Below, one piece after another: positions 16,349-25,903 of a stretch of 38,587 bases of DNA. The stretch covers positions 1 to 38,587 of the forward strand of contig NZ_JYNN01000025.1 of assembly GCF_000934765.1 (NCBI RefSeq). Direction: 5' to 3'. The notes beneath the pieces were generated by a model, which was given only the letters and a program-made list of their open reading frames with translations, had not been told where the DNA came from and made no database searches. The stretch's first letter is position 1. Every line of letters begins with the position of its first letter. Both the position numbers and the translations under genes were made by a program. The stretch is from Thiomicrospira microaerophila (GTDB lineage Bacteria; Pseudomonadota; Gammaproteobacteria; Thiomicrospirales; Thiomicrospiraceae).

Positions 16349-17071
16349 ATGGCATTAAAATACAGACGCATTTTACTGAAGTTTAGTGGCGAAGTCTTGA
16401 TGGGCGAAGCCGACTTTGGCTGGGATATGAAGGTATTAACCCAAGTTGCCTTGCAGGTGAAATCGATTCGCGACCTTGGTATTGAAGTGGCTATTGTTGT
16501 CGGTGGCGGCAATGTGTTTCGCGGCGGTCAAGTACAGTCTAAACAAATCCAACGCAGTACCGCAGACCAAATGGGCATGATGGCGACAATTATGAATGGT
16601 ATTGCATTGCGCGATGTGTTCGAAAGTCAGGGTTTATCAGCTAGTGTAATGAGTGCTCAGGCTGTAAGTGGCGTAACCGAAGGTTTTAGCGCCAATACAG
16701 CACAAAAGCGTTTGGCGGCGGGCGAGGTTGTGATTTTTGCTGGCGGAACCGGTAATCCATTTTTTACCACCGACACAGCCGCTGCGCTGCGCGGTATCGA
16801 GGTGCAGGCCGATGTGGTGCTTAAGGCAACGAAAGTGGATGGCATTTATGATGCCGATCCTTTTAAAAACCCGCAAGCTACACGTTATTCACGTCTAAGT
16901 TACACCCAGGTCATTCAGCAAAACCTACAGGTCATGGATTTAGCGGCTTTTGCTTTGTGTCGAGATCACGCCATGCCAATTCGTGTGTTTGATATGTTAA
17001 AAAATGGCGCAATTGAAAGAATTTTGCAGGGTGAAGATGAAGGCACCCTGGTTACGAAAGGAGAAGAATGA
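16349..17071 (+). CDS. pyrH: UMP kinase
   Basis: 240 aa, one short of E. coli. Phosphorylates UMP to UDP for pyrimidine nucleotide supply. Amino-acid-kinase fold motifs are KFSGEVLMG at the N-terminus, [24 protein letters not shown] and the C-terminal segment [16 protein letters not shown]. Its stop overlaps the start of frr by one base, so pyrH-frr are translationally coupled. Confidence 0.98.
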   Translation: MALKYRRILLKFSGEVLMGEADFGWDMKVLTQVALQVKSIRDLGIEVAIVVGGGNVFRGGQVQSKQIQRSTADQMGMMATIMNGIALRDVFESQGLSASVMSAQAVSGVTEGFSANTAQKRLAAGEVVIFAGGTGNPFFTTDTAAALRGIEVQADVVLKATKVDGIYDADPFKNPQATRYSRLSYTQVIQQNLQVMDLAAFALCRDHAMPIRVFDMLKNGAIERILQGEDEGTLVTKGEE

Positions 17072-17628
17072 TGTTACAAGAAATTCGCGAAGATGCAAAA
17101 ACCCGCATGCAGAAAAGTGTGGAAACCTTAGAGTCTAACTTTGCTAAGATACGTACAGGTCGCGCGCACCCTAGCATTTTAGATAGTGTACGCGTTGACT
17201 ACTATGGCTCAGATGTACCGGTTAGTCAGGTGGCGAATGTCAATGTTGAAGATTCTCGCACCTTGACTGTGCAGCCTTGGGAATCGAATATGCTACAAAA
17301 AATAGAAAAAGCGATCATGATGTCTGACCTGGGTATCAATCCAGTGACCACGGGTAATATGATGCGTATTCCTATGCCGATGTTAACCGAAGAGCGTCGT
17401 AAGGAGTTTGCTAAAGTAGCACGCGCTGAGGCAGAAAGTGCCCGGGTTGCCGTGCGTAATATTCGTCGTGATGCGAATGGAGACGTAAAAAATCTGTTAA
17501 AAGACAAAGAGATTACAGAAGATGAAGCGCGGCGCTCTGATGATGAAATTCAAAAGCTAACTGATCAATTTGTTGGTCAAATAGATGCTTTGCTCACCGA
17601 GAAAGAAAATAGTTTGCTTGAAATTTAA
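17071..17628 (+). CDS. frr: Ribosome recycling factor
   Basis: 185 aa, the family's exact usual length. With EF-G it splits post-termination ribosomes. Motifs are [20 protein letters not shown] near the N-terminus and [19 protein letters not shown] in the helical half. Tandem ATG codons occur at 17068 and 17071; the second is chosen because AAGGAG (17058-17063) is then 7 bases away instead of 4. Confidence 0.97.
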   Translation: MLQEIREDAKTRMQKSVETLESNFAKIRTGRAHPSILDSVRVDYYGSDVPVSQVANVNVEDSRTLTVQPWESNMLQKIEKAIMMSDLGINPVTTGNMMRIPMPMLTEERRKEFAKVARAEAESARVAVRNIRRDANGDVKNLLKDKEITEDEARRSDDEIQKLTDQFVGQIDALLTEKENSLLEI

Positions 17629-17672
17629 TTCGATATTTATGGCTTTTTGCGGCATAATTCTTATATAAACCC

Positions 17673-17706
17673 ATCATAACGGCCCTAAAAGGGCCGTTAT
17701 GATTTT
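17673..17706 (+). terminator. Intrinsic terminator after frr
   Basis: A perfect 13-bp stem, ATCATAACGGCCC (17673-17685) and GGGCCGTTATGAT (17691-17703), loop TAAAA, then TTTT. It closes pyrH-frr and separates it from the envelope operon, whose promoter I could not identify in the remaining 37 bases. Confidence 0.9.
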
Positions 17707-17743
17707 CACATGAGTTAAACTCTAACAACAAACAGGACGTCAC

Positions 17744-18478
17744 TTGTCGAGTCTTAATCTTTCACAACCGCTTCCTCAGCATATTGGCATTATTATGGAT
17801 GGCAATGGTCGTTGGGCCAAGAGGCGTTTTTTACCCCGTTATATTGGCCACCAAAAAGCACGCACAGCTGTAAGAAAAGTCGTCGCCCATTGCGCAAAGT
17901 TGGGTGTAAAGGCGTTAACGCTATATGCTTTTAGTACCGAAAACTGGAAAAGACCGGCCGACGAAGTATCTAAACTGATGTCACTTTTTTTAGATGCGCT
18001 ACAGCGCGAGGTTTCCAAGCTCCATAAAAACAATGTGCGCTTACGCATTATCGGTGATCGTGCCGGGTTTAGTGAAAAAATTCAGCAGCATATTGAGCAG
18101 GCCGAAGCCTTAACGCAGAATAACACAGGATTGGCTTTAAATGTCGCGGCTAATTACGGAGGGCGCTGGGATATTGTTGAGGCAGTAAAGGCTTGGCAAC
18201 TAACGCATCCTGAGCAGGATATTGCTTTATTGACGCCGGACGCGTTAGCGCCTCACTTAGCTTTAGCGGAGTTACCTGAACCCGATCTAATGATCCGTAC
18301 TGGCGGCGAGCAGCGCATGAGTAATTTCATGATCTGGCAAATGGCTTATGCGGAATTTTACTTTACTGAACGACTCTGGCCAGATTTTGATGAAGCTGAT
18401 TTGGAACAAGCGATGGTGTCGTATCAGCAGCGCGAGCGTCGGTTTGGGCGCACCAGTGAGCAGGTGGCAAAATGTTAA
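17744..18478 (+). CDS. uppS: Undecaprenyl-diphosphate synthase (cis-prenyltransferase)
   Basis: 244 aa; makes the C55 lipid carrier for peptidoglycan and LPS. Motif HIGIIMDGNGRWAKRR carries the catalytic Asp, and the C-terminal DLMIRTGGEQRMSNFMIW with AYAEFYFTE-LWPDF is the family signature. Start TTG 17744 is supported by AGGA 6 bases upstream and by the absence of an earlier ATG; the next Met is inside the catalytic motif. It overlaps cdsA by 7 bases. Confidence 0.96.
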   Translation: MSSLNLSQPLPQHIGIIMDGNGRWAKRRFLPRYIGHQKARTAVRKVVAHCAKLGVKALTLYAFSTENWKRPADEVSKLMSLFLDALQREVSKLHKNNVRLRIIGDRAGFSEKIQQHIEQAEALTQNNTGLALNVAANYGGRWDIVEAVKAWQLTHPEQDIALLTPDALAPHLALAELPEPDLMIRTGGEQRMSNFMIWQMAYAEFYFTERLWPDFDEADLEQAMVSYQQRERRFGRTSEQVAKC

Positions 18479-19275
18479 GGCAGCGCATTCTGACGGCATT
18501 GGCTTTGTTAGTTATCGCTTTACTGGCGTTATTTGCCGCGCCGCCGCTTCTTTGGCAAGGCTTGATTGTGTTGGTGGCGGCGATGGCGGCTTGGGAATGG
18601 ACGCAGTTCGCAAGGATGAGGAAGGCGCCAGCACGCATTGGTTTTGTGACGCTAACGGTTGTATGTTTGATGGCTGGCTTGTGGTTTGAGTTATATCAGG
18701 CGTTGATCTGGTTCGCGCTTGCACAGCTTATACTCACCGTTGTGACGGTGACGCGTTTTCAAACAACGCAAGGGGGAGCGATATGGCAGTCCTCTTGGTT
18801 GAATCTGTTGGTGGGGTTATTGTTTATTGTCAGTTTTGGCTTGGCCCTTGTTTGGTTGCGTGATGAAGTATCGGTTTGGTTGTTATTGTTAAGCCTTTCA
18901 ATGATTTGGCTGGTCGATACCGGTGCTTACTTTAGTGGAAGGCGTTTTGGTAGGCATAAGCTGGCAGTACATGTAAGTCCGGGTAAAACCTGGGAGGGTG
19001 TGGCTGGCGGTGTGTTACTTGCATGGGTCGTTGCGCTCGCTGTATGGTTTGTTGCCGAGATTAATTATCAACCAGGCCTGGTCGCTTTTGTGCTGGGTTT
19101 AAGTTTGATTGCTGGGCTTTCAGTGTTTGGTGATTTGTTTGAAAGTTTAATGAAGCGTCAAGTGGGTTTAAAAGATAGCGGCAAGATTTTACCTGGTCAT
19201 GGCGGCGTACTGGATCGTATTGATAGCTTATTACTTGCCTTGCCTTTATATTGGATATTTTGGTCGTTTGCATAG
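18472..19275 (+). CDS. cdsA: Phosphatidate cytidylyltransferase (CDP-diacylglycerol synthase)
   Basis: 267 aa, polytopic (about 6-8 hydrophobic helices). Converts phosphatidate and CTP to CDP-diacylglycerol at the inner membrane. The C-terminal CDS signature SLMKRQVGLKDSGKILPGHG followed by GVLDRIDSLL is intact. An in-frame QPGLV encoded by the CAGGCCTG repeat sits in a hydrophobic loop. rseP follows after 12 bases, with no dxr between. Confidence 0.96.
   Translation: MLRQRILTALALLVIALLALFAAPPLLWQGLIVLVAAMAAWEWTQFARMRKAPARIGFVTLTVVCLMAGLWFELYQALIWFALAQLILTVVTVTRFQTTQGGAIWQSSWLNLLVGLLFIVSFGLALVWLRDEVSVWLLLLSLSMIWLVDTGAYFSGRRFGRHKLAVHVSPGKTWEGVAGGVLLAWVVALAVWFVAEINYQPGLVAFVLGLSLIAGLSVFGDLFESLMKRQVGLKDSGKILPGHGGVLDRIDSLLLALPLYWIFWSFA
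19073..19080. repeat. Iterated palindrome CAGGCCTG, copy 4 (in cdsA)
   Basis: CAACCAGGCCTGGTC, read as Gln-Pro-Gly-Leu-Val in cdsA. Confidence 0.7.
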
Positions 19276-19287
19276 GACACTTATACA

Positions 19288-20691
19288 ATGAGTTTTATTT
19301 GGGCGATTACTGGTTTTGCGATTTTAATTGGTGTGCTGGTCACGATTCATGAGTGGGGGCATTTTGCGGTTGCACGCTTGTTTAAAGTCAAAGTGTTAGC
19401 GTTTTCAGTGGGCTTTGGTAAGCCTATTTATAGTTTACAGAAAGGTGAAACGCAATACCGTCTAGGGATGATCCCACTAGGGGGCTACGTTAAGTTTTTA
19501 GACGAGCGGGTTGAGCCTGTTGCTGAGCATGAAAGACATAGGGCGTTTAATCAGCAATCCGTATACAAACGCTTTGCTATCGTGCTGGCCGGACCGATGA
19601 TTAATTTACTATTTGCTTGGTGGCTGTTTGCAATCATCGGCATGATAGGTATTCAAAGTGTGAAGCCCTTGTTCCAAACACCGGCAGTAGAAACGCCTTT
19701 GGCACAAGCCTTTGAGCAGGCAGGTTTCGATTTAGACCTTCTCAAAGATCAGGTCTGGTGGATGCAGCAGGTTAATGACCAATCTATTTCGAGTTGGCAG
19801 CAGGTTCAGCAAGCGGTATTGCAATCGTTGGTGCACGATAGATCGAGTTTAAAGCTTGATTTTGTCCGCTTTGAGGATCATGCCCAAATTCCACAGACGA
19901 TTAATTTGCCTTTGAATAGCTTGGATATCAATGATCTTGCAACGCCCTGGTTATCAATATTAGGTTTTATGCCTGAAGGGCCTAAATTAGACGCCGTTGT
20001 CGGGTCGCTTAGTGAAGGCTCTCCGGCCCAATCCGCTGGGTTGCAAACAGGTGATCGGATTATTCGGTTAGGTGAAAAAACAATTGTCGATTGGCGTGAT
20101 TTAGTTGAGTGGGTGCGTCAACACCCGGGCCAGGTGTTTGAATTAGAGTTTGATCGCGCAGGTGCACAGTTTAATACTCAAGTAACCTTAGACTCAATCA
20201 CGAGCGATACAGGGGTTGTGATCGGGCGTTTAGGTGCTTCTGTATTGCCGCCCAGTGATTTTGATGCACGATTTCTCATGACCGAGCGCTATCGTTTTTT
20301 TGCGGCGATAGGGTATGGTTGGCAGCAAGCGGTAAGACTGTTTAATATGACGATGGCCATGTTTAAGAAAATGCTGTTTGGTGAGGTGGGTTTGCAGCAC
20401 TTATCGGGCCCAATTAGTATTGCCGATTTTTCTGGTAAAGCATTGCAAACGGGGTTGATTAGCTTTTTAAGCCTGATGGCTTTGCTAAGCTTGAGTTTAG
20501 GTATTTTAAATTTATTGCCGATTCCTATGTTAGATGGCGGTCACTTGATGTTTTATCTTTACGAAATGCTGCGCGGCAAACCTGTGGGTGAGCGTGTAGA
20601 AGAAGTTGCATATCGCATAGGTTTGGTTATGATAGCGGGTTTAACGATACTCGCACTCAGTAACGATGTAATTAGAATAACAAATGGATAA
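19288..20691 (+). CDS. rseP: RseP site-2 intramembrane zinc metalloprotease
   Basis: 467 aa. Cleaves anti-sigma RseA and leftover signal peptides within the membrane. The zinc site HEWGH is at residues 21-25 in the first helix. PDZ material lies in the periplasmic part (the clearest is PEGPKLDAVVGSLSEGSPAQ with SAGLQTGDRIIRLGEK). The third ligand motif, LLPIPMLDGGHLMF, is near the C-terminus. Length is slightly above E. coli (450). It lies 2 bases from bamA, fitting the envelope-stress theme. Confidence 0.96.
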   Translation: MSFIWAITGFAILIGVLVTIHEWGHFAVARLFKVKVLAFSVGFGKPIYSLQKGETQYRLGMIPLGGYVKFLDERVEPVAEHERHRAFNQQSVYKRFAIVLAGPMINLLFAWWLFAIIGMIGIQSVKPLFQTPAVETPLAQAFEQAGFDLDLLKDQVWWMQQVNDQSISSWQQVQQAVLQSLVHDRSSLKLDFVRFEDHAQIPQTINLPLNSLDINDLATPWLSILGFMPEGPKLDAVVGSLSEGSPAQSAGLQTGDRIIRLGEKTIVDWRDLVEWVRQHPGQVFELEFDRAGAQFNTQVTLDSITSDTGVVIGRLGASVLPPSDFDARFLMTERYRFFAAIGYGWQQAVRLFNMTMAMFKKMLFGEVGLQHLSGPISIADFSGKALQTGLISFLSLMALLSLSLGILNLLPIPMLDGGHLMFYLYEMLRGKPVGERVEEVAYRIGLVMIAGLTILALSNDVIRITNG

Positions 20692-20693
20692 CG

Positions 20694-22973
20694 ATGTTTA
20701 AATTCACCTTAAGAAAATCTGTGTTAGCCTTGAGCTTAATCGCACTCACCTCCAGTGTATGGGCCAATACTTTTGTCGTTAAAGAGGTCGTCATTGAGGG
20801 CAATGAGCGCATTGGCTTTGAGTCGGTGAATACTTATTTGCCAGTCAATATTGGCGACATGATGACACGCGATAAAGAACGTGAAAGTTTGCGAGCGCTC
20901 TACAGAACAGGTTTTTTTAGTGATATTGCCTTGTATAAAGGTGAGGCTGGGCAGTTAGTCATACAGGTCGTCGAGCGTGCATCGATTGCTGAGGTCGAGA
21001 TTAAAGGCAATAAGCTGATTAAAACCGATGACTTTAAACAAGCGCTAACATCCTTGGGCATTAGCCAAGGTAAGATGTTTAATAATATCGAAATGGATCG
21101 TGTCATTATTGATCTGAAACGTCAATATCACAACCAAGGCTATTATGCAGCGGCTATTGAGATTAAGGTAGAACCTTTGCCACGAAACAGGGTAGCGATT
21201 AATATTCAAGTAGATGAAGGTAAGCCTGCTAGCATTGAGCGTATTAGTCTGGTGGGTAACCAAGCTTTTCCAGATGCAAGGCTAAAGGGGTTGTTACAGT
21301 CTTCAGCGCAGGTGATTATTGGCAGTGGCGATAAGTATGCGCGTCCTAAGTTACAGGGTGATCTAGAAACCTTGCGTTCGTTTTATATGGATCGTGGATT
21401 TGCCGAGTTTAGCATTGATTCGTCGCAGGTTTCTTTATCAAACGATAAAACGAAAGTCTTTATTTCTATTAATATGACCGAGGGGCCACAATATACCCTT
21501 GATCAAATTAAATTCTCAGGGCAGCTGCTTTTGAGTGAGCAGGAGTTAAGGGCGTTAGCTAACCTTGAGTCTGGTCAAGTATTCTCTCGCTCAGAGATTA
21601 TTAAAGCGATTAATGCCATTCGCGATAAATTAAGTGAGCGAGGCTACGCATTTGCCGAAGTGGATCCAAGAACCGATATTGATGCCGACAATCGCCGGGT
21701 AAATTTAGATTTTATGATAGACCCACGCAATCGCGTGTATGTGCGTAATATTGAGGTGGAGGGCAATACCCGAACGCGCGACCATGTTTTGCGGCGTGAA
21801 ATGCGTCAGTATGAAAGCGCACCTTATTCATTGATCGCGGTGCGTCAATCGACTTCGCGCCTCAATCGTTTAGGTTATTTCTCCAGAGTAAACGTAGATA
21901 CCCGTCGCGTATCCGAAGATGAAGTGGACCTGATCATTCAGGTAGAAGAACAAGCAACGGGTTCTTTTACCGCCGGCATAGGTTATTCTCAATTAGATGG
22001 CGTGAGTTTTAACTTAGGTATATCCGAAAAGAATCTTTTAGGTACCGGTAATGAAATGAACTTAACCCTGAATTCAAGCGCATCGATGCAGTCGGCAGAC
22101 CTAGGTTACACAAATCCTTATTTTACTGATGATGGTGTTAGTCTTGGTCAGGGTATTTACTATAGCAAAATCAATGCCGCTAAGTTAAATATTACCGACT
22201 ACACCTTGGATAAATTAGGCGTGAGAGTGAACCTGGGATACCCAACCAGTGAGCTCACGCGTTTAAACTTTGGTTTGCGTGCTGAAGCGCAGTCATTAAA
22301 CTGTGTGACGCGCTTTGAAGCCTGTGCAGATCATTTGGAACGCTACAGTGCAGATAATGAATACTTATTATTTACTGCAGGGTGGCGTTACGATAGTCGT
22401 AATCAGTTTTATTTTCCAACCAAAGGCCAGTTAACGAGTATATCCTTGCAGGCAGTCGTACCGGGTACGTCGGACATGACGTTTTACAAGGTCTTTTTGG
22501 ATGAAAGTTGGTTCACGCCTTTATCGAATGATTTTACTTTAAAGCTGAATGCGTCATTGGCTTATGGGTCGGGTTATGGTGATGCGGACAAACTTCCATT
22601 TTTTGAACGCTTTTATGCTGGCGGTATTGGATCGGTACGTGGTTTTGACCCTAACTCGCTTGGTGGTTATTATACGGATGTAAATAGGCCAAGAGGGGCG
22701 GATGTTCGTACCTTAACAGGGGCGGAAATTGTTTTCCCGATGCCCTTAATTGAGGATTCATCCAATTTAAGGTTGAGTTTGTTTTTTGATGCCGGTTATG
22801 TATTTGATGAATTAAAAGATGTGTCTGTATCGGATTTCCGCTCTGCAACGGGTTTGGCGTTTTCTTGGCTTACCCCAGTAGGTCCATTAGCGTTTAGCTT
22901 TTCGCGTCCCGTTCATTATGAAAAAGGCGATCGATTGCAGTCTTTCCAGTTTAGTTTAGGTATGCCGTTTTAA
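20694..22973 (+). CDS. bamA: BamA outer-membrane protein assembly factor
   Basis: 759 aa. The central Omp85 insertase for beta-barrel proteins. The signal peptide is cleaved after about residue 24 (SSVWA / NTFVV). Five POTRA repeats follow (FVVKEVVIEGNERI; IAEVEIKGNKLI; ASIERISLVGNQAF; YTLDQIKFSGQLLL; VYVRNIEVEGNTRT). The C-terminal 16-strand barrel has the conserved loop-6 VRGFDPNSLGG and a terminal Phe (LGMPF) as in BAM substrates. skp follows, as in many gammaproteobacteria. Confidence 0.97.
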   Translation: MFKFTLRKSVLALSLIALTSSVWANTFVVKEVVIEGNERIGFESVNTYLPVNIGDMMTRDKERESLRALYRTGFFSDIALYKGEAGQLVIQVVERASIAEVEIKGNKLIKTDDFKQALTSLGISQGKMFNNIEMDRVIIDLKRQYHNQGYYAAAIEIKVEPLPRNRVAINIQVDEGKPASIERISLVGNQAFPDARLKGLLQSSAQVIIGSGDKYARPKLQGDLETLRSFYMDRGFAEFSIDSSQVSLSNDKTKVFISINMTEGPQYTLDQIKFSGQLLLSEQELRALANLESGQVFSRSEIIKAINAIRDKLSERGYAFAEVDPRTDIDADNRRVNLDFMIDPRNRVYVRNIEVEGNTRTRDHVLRREMRQYESAPYSLIAVRQSTSRLNRLGYFSRVNVDTRRVSEDEVDLIIQVEEQATGSFTAGIGYSQLDGVSFNLGISEKNLLGTGNEMNLTLNSSASMQSADLGYTNPYFTDDGVSLGQGIYYSKINAAKLNITDYTLDKLGVRVNLGYPTSELTRLNFGLRAEAQSLNCVTRFEACADHLERYSADNEYLLFTAGWRYDSRNQFYFPTKGQLTSISLQAVVPGTSDMTFYKVFLDESWFTPLSNDFTLKLNASLAYGSGYGDADKLPFFERFYAGGIGSVRGFDPNSLGGYYTDVNRPRGADVRTLTGAEIVFPMPLIEDSSNLRLSLFFDAGYVFDELKDVSVSDFRSATGLAFSWLTPVGPLAFSFSRPVHYEKGDRLQSFQFSLGMPF

Positions 22974-23021
22974 CTTGTCGCATATATTTTAAGTGTATTG
23001 TTTCGTTTAGGAGAGAAAAGA

Positions 23022-23558
23022 ATGAAGTTGTTATCGGTGATTATGATAGGTTTAGTGAGTTTATTTTCATTTAACTTTGCGCTCGCCAATAGTTCGGCTA
23101 AAATCGGGGTGGTGAATGTTGGTTTGTTACTTGAGCAGTCGCCTCAAGCTAGGGCGGCAAGTGGTGCCTTAGAGCGTGAATTTTCTCCGCAACAAAAAGA
23201 GTTGATTGACCTAAATAATCAGCTAGAGCAAAAGCAAGCTACCTTGCGTCGCAATGCGTTAGCGATGAGTGAAGCCCAGCAAGCGGCGACAGAGCGTGAG
23301 ATTTCGATGTTGGCGCGTGAGATTCAACGTAAACGCAATGATATTCAAGAGCTACTTAATATTCGTCGTAATGAAGAACTGGCTCGTCTACAAAATCAGG
23401 TTAATATCGCCATTCAAGAAATTGGCAGCAGCCAAAACTATGATTTAATCTTGTATGAAGGTATTGCTTATACCAATCAACGGATGGATTTAACCCAAGC
23501 GGTATTGGATCATTTAACTCAGCAGTTTGAAAAGCAGGGCACTGGCTTTAATCGCTAA
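23022..23558 (+). CDS. skp: Skp/OmpH periplasmic chaperone
   Basis: 178 aa with a signal peptide (cleavage near FALA / NSSAKIG). The mature start [20 protein letters not shown] is the Skp pattern. A long charged coiled coil (about 60-125: [17 protein letters not shown] onward) forms the tentacles of the trimer that holds unfolded outer-membrane proteins. ATG 23022 follows TAGGAGAG; the longer TTG 22998 frame is rejected because it would bury the signal peptide. Confidence 0.92.
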   Translation: MKLLSVIMIGLVSLFSFNFALANSSAKIGVVNVGLLLEQSPQARAASGALEREFSPQQKELIDLNNQLEQKQATLRRNALAMSEAQQAATEREISMLAREIQRKRNDIQELLNIRRNEELARLQNQVNIAIQEIGSSQNYDLILYEGIAYTNQRMDLTQAVLDHLTQQFEKQGTGFNR

Positions 23559-23575
23559 GTGTGAAGGGGCTGTTC

Positions 23576-24619
23576 ATGTCGATAACACTTCAACAACTTG
23601 TAGACTATTTAGAGCCGTTTAATTTATCGGCTTCATTGCATGGCGATTCAGAAGCCAAGATTGGTGCGATTCGTGGTTTAGACAAGGCGCAAGCCGGTGA
23701 CTTGAGTTTTTTATCCGATAAGAAATACCTGACAGACCTAGCACAAACTAAAGCCACCGTCGTGTTGATAAAACCAGAGCATTTAGCCCAATGTCCGGTT
23801 AATGCTATCTGTGTTGATAACCCCTATGCAGCTTATGCTTGGGTTGCGCAAAAACTTTACACACTGCCACCTAAACCCAGTATCGCGGCATCGGCGGTGA
23901 TTGCTCACTCAACTAAATTGGCTGAAGGGGTGGTGGTTGGTGAAAACGTGGTGATGGGTGAAAATGTTGTTATCGCCGATGGCGTAATCATTGGCGCAGG
24001 ATGTGTATTAGAACCGGGTGTTAAGATTGGACAAAACACTCGTTTAGCCCCGAATGTTACGGTGATGCATGATTGTGTTATCGGTTCGGATTGCATTATT
24101 GAATCGGGTGCGGTCATTGGTGGTGATGGTTTTGGTTGGGCTAGACACCAAGGGCAATGGATTAAAATCCCTCAAATGGGTAGAGTTCTAATAGGTGATC
24201 GTGTTTCGATTGGTAACAATACCACGATTGATCGAGGGGCGATTGAAGATACCGTAATTGAAGATAATTGTATTATTGATAACCTCGTGCATATTGCTCA
24301 TAACGTAAAAATCGGCTCAGGTACGGCGATTGCCGGTCAAGTCGGTTTTGCTGGTAGTGCGGTGGTCGGTAAAAATTGTACCTTTGCGGGTCAAGCGGGG
24401 ATGGTAGGGCACATAGAGCTAACCGATGGCGTCACCATCATGGGGCGGGGAGTGGCGACTCATTCGATTCATCAGGCCGGTGTTTATAGTGGATTTCCCG
24501 CCGTGCCGGTGGCAGAATGGCAAAAAAACGCGATTTATGGTAAAAACTTAGCTAAATTTTCAGATAAAATAAAACAACTTAATCAGCGTATAAAACAATT
24601 AGAAACCAAAACAGATTAA
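23576..24619 (+). CDS. lpxD: UDP-3-O-acylglucosamine N-acyltransferase
   Basis: 347 aa. Third step of lipid A synthesis, adding a 3-hydroxyacyl chain from ACP. The N-terminal uridine-binding domain has [21 protein letters not shown] left-handed beta-helix of hexapeptide repeats follows, with [14 protein letters not shown] and [17 protein letters not shown] (acyltransferase His). A C-terminal coiled helix ([14 protein letters not shown]) matches the family. ATG 23576 has AAGGGG 9 bases upstream; GTG 23561 is the alternative. Confidence 0.97.
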   Translation: MSITLQQLVDYLEPFNLSASLHGDSEAKIGAIRGLDKAQAGDLSFLSDKKYLTDLAQTKATVVLIKPEHLAQCPVNAICVDNPYAAYAWVAQKLYTLPPKPSIAASAVIAHSTKLAEGVVVGENVVMGENVVIADGVIIGAGCVLEPGVKIGQNTRLAPNVTVMHDCVIGSDCIIESGAVIGGDGFGWARHQGQWIKIPQMGRVLIGDRVSIGNNTTIDRGAIEDTVIEDNCIIDNLVHIAHNVKIGSGTAIAGQVGFAGSAVVGKNCTFAGQAGMVGHIELTDGVTIMGRGVATHSIHQAGVYSGFPAVPVAEWQKNAIYGKNLAKFSDKIKQLNQRIKQLETKTD

Positions 24620-24685
24620 ATTTTTGATTTTGGTAAACCATTCACTCACTGTCGCAAGCGACTAAATATATTACTGGACGACCCC

Positions 24686-25123
24686 ATGCTGGATGTTAAA
24701 GATATTTTTGAGTATTTACCTCATCGTTACCCTTTTTTATTGGTTGATCGCGTGACCGAGTTTGAAGCGGGTGTGTATCTAAAAGGTTATAAGAATGTAA
24801 CCTTCAATGAACCTCAATTTACGGGTCATTTCCCAAATAATCCGATTATGCCCGGTGTGATGATTATTGAAGCGATGGCGCAGTGTACGGGTATATTTGC
24901 GTTTAAAACCCAAAATGTGAAACCCGGTGGCGATACCATGTATTATCTGGCGGCGGTTGATAATTGTCGTTTTCGCCAGCCAGCGGTACCTGGGGATCGC
25001 TTGGATTTTGAGGTGCGTACAACGGGTAATAAACGTGGTATTTGGAAGTTTGTTTGCGAAACACGAATCGATGGCAAGGTGATTGCCTCGGCTGACTTAA
25101 TGTGTGCTGAACGAAAGGTATAG
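24686..25123 (+). CDS. fabZ: 3-hydroxyacyl-ACP dehydratase FabZ
   Basis: 145 aa. Dehydrates 3-hydroxyacyl-ACP in fatty-acid elongation, competing with LpxA/LpxD for the hydroxymyristoyl-ACP pool. Hot-dog fold motifs are [13 protein letters not shown], the catalytic His in [15 protein letters not shown] and the Glu in IIEAMAQ. A 66-base gap to lpxD is the widest spacing in this operon and might hold an internal promoter, but none is clear. Confidence 0.97.
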   Translation: MLDVKDIFEYLPHRYPFLLVDRVTEFEAGVYLKGYKNVTFNEPQFTGHFPNNPIMPGVMIIEAMAQCTGIFAFKTQNVKPGGDTMYYLAAVDNCRFRQPAVPGDRLDFEVRTTGNKRGIWKFVCETRIDGKVIASADLMCAERKV

Positions 25124-25127
25124 TAAC

Positions 25128-25898
25128 TTGATTCATCCTACTGCGATTATAGACCCTCAAGCTCAATTAGCTGATGATGTAAAAGTCGGTGCTTATGCTA
25201 TTATTGGTGCGGATGTTAGCCTAGGTGCAGGTTGTGTGGTTGAACCGCATGTAGTCATCACCGGGCCGAGCCAAATTGGTAAAAACAATCATTTTTATCA
25301 GTTTTGCTCGATTGGTGCCGCCCCGCAAGACAAAAAGTATCATAATGAACCGACTCGGCTTGTGATTGGTGAGGGTAATACCTTCCGTGAAAATGTTACG
25401 GTCAACCGTGGCACAATTCAAGATCGTGGTGAAACCACTATCGGTGATGGTAATTGGATTATGGCCGGTGTGCATATTGCGCATGATTGCGTGATTGGTA
25501 ATCATACGATCTTTGCCAATGCAACCGCATTGGCGGGTCACGTGATTGTTGAGGATTATGCCATTTTAGGTGGCTATACGCTGGTTCATCAGTTTTGTAC
25601 GATTGGCGCGCACAGCTTTTGCGGTATGGGAAGCGTGATTAATCAGGATGTGCCAAATTTTGTAGTGGTGTCAGGGAATTTGGCGCAACCGCGCGGGGTG
25701 AATTTAGAAGGTCTTAAACGCCGTGGGTTTTCAGCGGAACAACTCAGTCTGGTGAAAAAATCCTATCGCGCACTCTATCGTAAAGGCTTGCGGCTGGAGC
25801 AGGCGATCGCAGAAATTAGCGAACTCAATGATTCACAAGGTACGCTGGATGATTTGATTCACTTTTTAAAACATGCTGAACGCGGTATCGTTCGCTAA
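25128..25898 (+). CDS. lpxA: UDP-N-acetylglucosamine acyltransferase
   Basis: 256 aa. The first committed step of lipid A synthesis. Trimeric hexapeptide beta-helix; the catalytic His lies in GVHIAHDCVIGN, with AGHVIVEDYAILGG and VHQFCTIGAHSFCGMGS around it. A C-terminal helical domain follows from about 190 (LEGLKRRGFSAEQLSLVKK). The TTG at 25128 is preferred (giving M-IHPTAIIDP, the family start) to GTG 25104, which overlaps fabZ. AAAGG lies about 9 bases upstream, so this is a weak start that may keep LpxA low (inference). Confidence 0.95.
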   Translation: MIHPTAIIDPQAQLADDVKVGAYAIIGADVSLGAGCVVEPHVVITGPSQIGKNNHFYQFCSIGAAPQDKKYHNEPTRLVIGEGNTFRENVTVNRGTIQDRGETTIGDGNWIMAGVHIAHDCVIGNHTIFANATALAGHVIVEDYAILGGYTLVHQFCTIGAHSFCGMGSVINQDVPNFVVVSGNLAQPRGVNLEGLKRRGFSAEQLSLVKKSYRALYRKGLRLEQAIAEISELNDSQGTLDDLIHFLKHAERGIVR

Positions 25899-25903
25899 AT
25901 TTC

